From contig JAFVFL010000007.1 of the NCBI GenBank assembly GCA_017475555.1, positions 1-64,000 of the forward strand: a stretch of 64,000 nt of DNA. Direction: 5' to 3'. Source of the DNA: Ruminococcus sp. (lineage in GTDB: Bacteria > Bacillota > Clostridia > Oscillospirales > Ruminococcaceae). The notes beneath the pieces were generated by a model, which was not told the origin of the DNA, made no database searches, and worked only from the letters and a program-made list of their open reading frames with translations. Both the position numbers and the translations under genes were made by a program. Positions within the stretch are counted from its first letter, which is position 1. Each line of letters begins with the position of its first letter. Shown here one piece after another: positions 62,383 to 64,000 of this stretch.

Positions 62383-63732
62383 TTATTCAATGCTTGCCTG
62401 TACCGCACCGAAATCGACTTCAAGTCCCTTCCAGATAGGGAAACCCTTTCCGGGTGCGATATCGTAGAACTTTCCGTCCGGCATCTTTGCCTTCCATGTC
62501 ATGATGGAGGTGTTCTTTATGCCGAGGACTCCGGGCTTGAGCTTGTTCTCAACAAGCTGACCTGCAACGGACTCAAAATTATCCGACTCAGGATTTATCT
62601 CGCAGTCGAAGAACTGACAGCCGAGGTAAAGCGGCATACGCCAGCTTCTGTTGCTGAAGCTGAGGGTCGCAATTTCCATGCCGCACTTGGGGCATTTATA
62701 TGTCTTTTCGTCGATAAGCTCGAACATTGAGGCGAAATTCGTCCTGCCGCAGCCGCCGCACATGATTATCTCAGACCTGAGGCGTATGAACAGCTTCTGC
62801 CAGTCGTTATCTATCATCCGCTTGTTCGGCTCTCTGATACCGACAGTGAACGAGAGAGTAAATGCGTCTCTTATGTAGTCCGGATATATCCTCCAGAACT
62901 TGATTACATTGTCGTGTATGCCCCTTACCGGGCGGTTGGACTTGTCGTCCGGGTCGTATACGAATACAGCGTTCTGCCCGTAGTGCTTCAGCTCAGAGGC
63001 TTCCGTAAGGCAGATATCCTTCACGACCTTCTCGCCCTCCATAGGGTCGCCCCTGAAAAGGAGCTTGAAAAGGACTACCGCAAGCGAATATTTATCGGTC
63101 TGCACATTCGGCTTTGCTATGCCCCTTACGACCTCAGGAGCCATATATCCCGGCTTTCCGCCGATGCCGAAGTTGCTGCCGTCCGGAGCGATATTGTCAC
63201 AGTCACAGACAAGAATATCTCCGGTATCGACATTGATGAAGAAGCCTCCGTCGTTAAGGTCCTGGTAACTCTTTCCGGCACGGTGCAGCTGACGGAAGGC
63301 ATTGACTATGTTTATGACAGCCGTCACCATTGAGAACAGGCTTGTGAAGCGTACAGGCTTCTTTACAGCGTGTCCGGTAAGGTCGTCGATCTCAAGCTTG
63401 TACGTGTTGAGGATATCCACGAACGAATCGTAGCCCTCCGGTCTGAGATCCATGATATAGCCGAACGTACCCTCTGCATTCTCCTTTGTAAGATACTTCG
63501 GCCAGAGGAACTTATCGCTCGGCGGTCCGTCGTTGATGTTCTGCTGTATATTCTTCCGGAACGCCTTTGGATTGCGTATCTTGTCCACATCATACCATTT
63601 CAGTGCCCACTTCAGTCCGTTGAGCTCGACAAGGTAGACTATACCCTGTCCGCCGCTGCCGATGATACTGAGGACCTTAGCACGGCCGCCGAATTCCATT
63701 TCGACTTCCTGACCTATCTTCAGCTCTATCAT
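62383..63732 (-). CDS. Ser/Thr-type protein kinase with C-terminal zinc ribbon
   Basis: 449 residues. Gly-rich loop GSGGQGIVYLV, the VAIK-equivalent Lys in WALKWYD, a catalytic loop YQDLNDGGFFI that keeps Asp and Asn but lacks the usual HRD, a metal-binding loop CDCDN in place of DFG, and an APE-like GYMAPEV. Zinc ribbon at ~335-365: CGGCG..CPKCG, then a C-terminal ~80-residue beta domain. First gene of the operon, with AAAGGATG upstream. It phosphorylates a partner in the TerY-P style module; HRD loss is common in this divergent class. Confidence 0.88.
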   Translation of the reverse strand: MIELKIGQEVEMEFGGRAKVLSIIGSGGQGIVYLVELNGLKWALKWYDVDKIRNPKAFRKNIQQNINDGPPSDKFLWPKYLTKENAEGTFGYIMDLRPEGYDSFVDILNTYKLEIDDLTGHAVKKPVRFTSLFSMVTAVINIVNAFRQLHRAGKSYQDLNDGGFFINVDTGDILVCDCDNIAPDGSNFGIGGKPGYMAPEVVRGIAKPNVQTDKYSLAVVLFKLLFRGDPMEGEKVVKDICLTEASELKHYGQNAVFVYDPDDKSNRPVRGIHDNVIKFWRIYPDYIRDAFTLSFTVGIREPNKRMIDNDWQKLFIRLRSEIIMCGGCGRTNFASMFELIDEKTYKCPKCGMEIATLSFSNRSWRMPLYLGCQFFDCEINPESDNFESVAGQLVENKLKPGVLGIKNTSIMTWKAKMPDGKFYDIAPGKGFPIWKGLEVDFGAVQASIE

Positions 63733-63780
63733 TGATCTTCATCCTTTCAAGAAAACAGATTTTCAAAATTTCACTCTTTA

Positions 63781-63806
63781 TAACAGATCATAATAACAGG
63801 TCATAG
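63781..63806. repeat. Tandem 13-bp repeat upstream of kinase operon
   Basis: TAACAGATCATAA (63781-63793) and TAACAGGTCATAG (63794-63806) are tandem copies with two differences, about 50 bp before the kinase ATG and overlapping where the promoter should be (TATAAA-like -10 nearby on minus). A likely operator for the operon. Confidence 0.5.
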
Positions 63807-63820
63807 CAAGACCTGAGTGC

Positions 63821-64000
63821 TCAGCTCTTGAATGCCGTACCCCTTGCAACGAGGTCTGTCTTTATGCCGTTGGCAATGCAGTATTTATGTACATACGAAT
63901 TTTCATAGCAGCGGATAGTCAGCTGCGGGCAGTAGGCAAAGGCGTTGTCGTCGATGAATTTGACGCTCTCCGGCAGGAACAGCTTTCTCAGGCTCTCGCA
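63821..64000 (-). CDS. BspA-type LRR protein, C-terminal end (5' outside window)
   Basis: 59 residues plus stop, open to the right edge. CESLRKLFLPESVKFID and NAFAYCPQLTIRCYENSYVHKYC are typical for the last LRR_5 unit and the C-terminal cap of BspA-like proteins. It lies directly upstream of the kinase operon on the same strand. Only the end is visible. Confidence 0.75.
   Translation of the reverse strand, partial: CESLRKLFLPESVKFIDDNAFAYCPQLTIRCYENSYVHKYCIANGIKTDLVARGTAFKS

Overview
The window looks like the chromosome of a fibre-degrading Gram-positive gut bacterium close to Ruminococcus (Oscillospiraceae). The pointers are two dockerin-bearing secreted proteins, one with a cohesin-like module, a lipoprotein GH5 cellulase, Thr-rich linkers, a SpaA-repeat surface adhesin, a bifurcating [FeFe]-hydrogenase, HU, ThyX, and sigma-A promoters with 17-bp spacers. 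The genus is inferred from gene content only.

Layout. 1-6720 (minus): a giant SpaA-repeat adhesin running off the left edge. 7125-11270 (minus): HU plus a Lys/Ala-rich DUF6465-like protein, then a ribbon-helix-helix protein upstream of ClpB. 11404-11664 (minus): a probable new small RNA with its own promoter and two tandem terminators. 12150-16326 (minus): hydrogenase HydCBA. 16800-21284 (plus): an InlB-repeat/dockerin protein, a LysR regulator, and a zinc-ribbon/TPM membrane pair. 21340-27724 (minus): ThrH phosphatase, metallophosphoesterase, GH5 lipoprotein, and a large membrane protein split by an in-frame TAG. 27845-32422 (minus): amidohydrolase, ion channel, TerB-like protein, cation exporter. 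32609-32771: tRNA-Gly(CCC) and tRNA-Leu(UAG). 33492-36044 (plus): a structured leader with terminator, then TM1266-type hydrogenase regulator, Nudix hydrolase and HydG. 36096-42552: M15 peptidase, double GNAT, CNNM/CorC protein, MutL, BirA, and a phage-like holin pair. 42611-47630: VWA lipoprotein, MazF without a visible antitoxin, and a cohesin-peptidase-dockerin protein. 47669-53530 (minus): a seven-gene ThyX/folate/MltG/U32 operon. 53923-57822: a foldase-like lipoprotein, an LRR protein, a transglutaminase lipoprotein and a two-TM protein. 57921-63732 (minus): kinase, VWA (TerY-like), PP2C, GGDEF and a cytidine-deaminase-like protein with a 36-bp repeat tail. 63821-64000: the end of another LRR protein.

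How the genes fit together. HydABC (12-16 kb) needs HydG (34-36 kb) to build its H-cluster; HydE and HydF are not in the window. The leader ahead of the maturation genes has mutually exclusive helices before an intrinsic terminator, so it may sense something tied to hydrogen or iron metabolism. The last operon combines a TerY-P-type phosphorylation triad with a diguanylate cyclase and a deaminase-like effector; this is the strongest candidate for an undescribed signalling or defence system. A TerB-domain protein with an ion channel and a metal exporter in a separate operon fits the same Ter-type theme.
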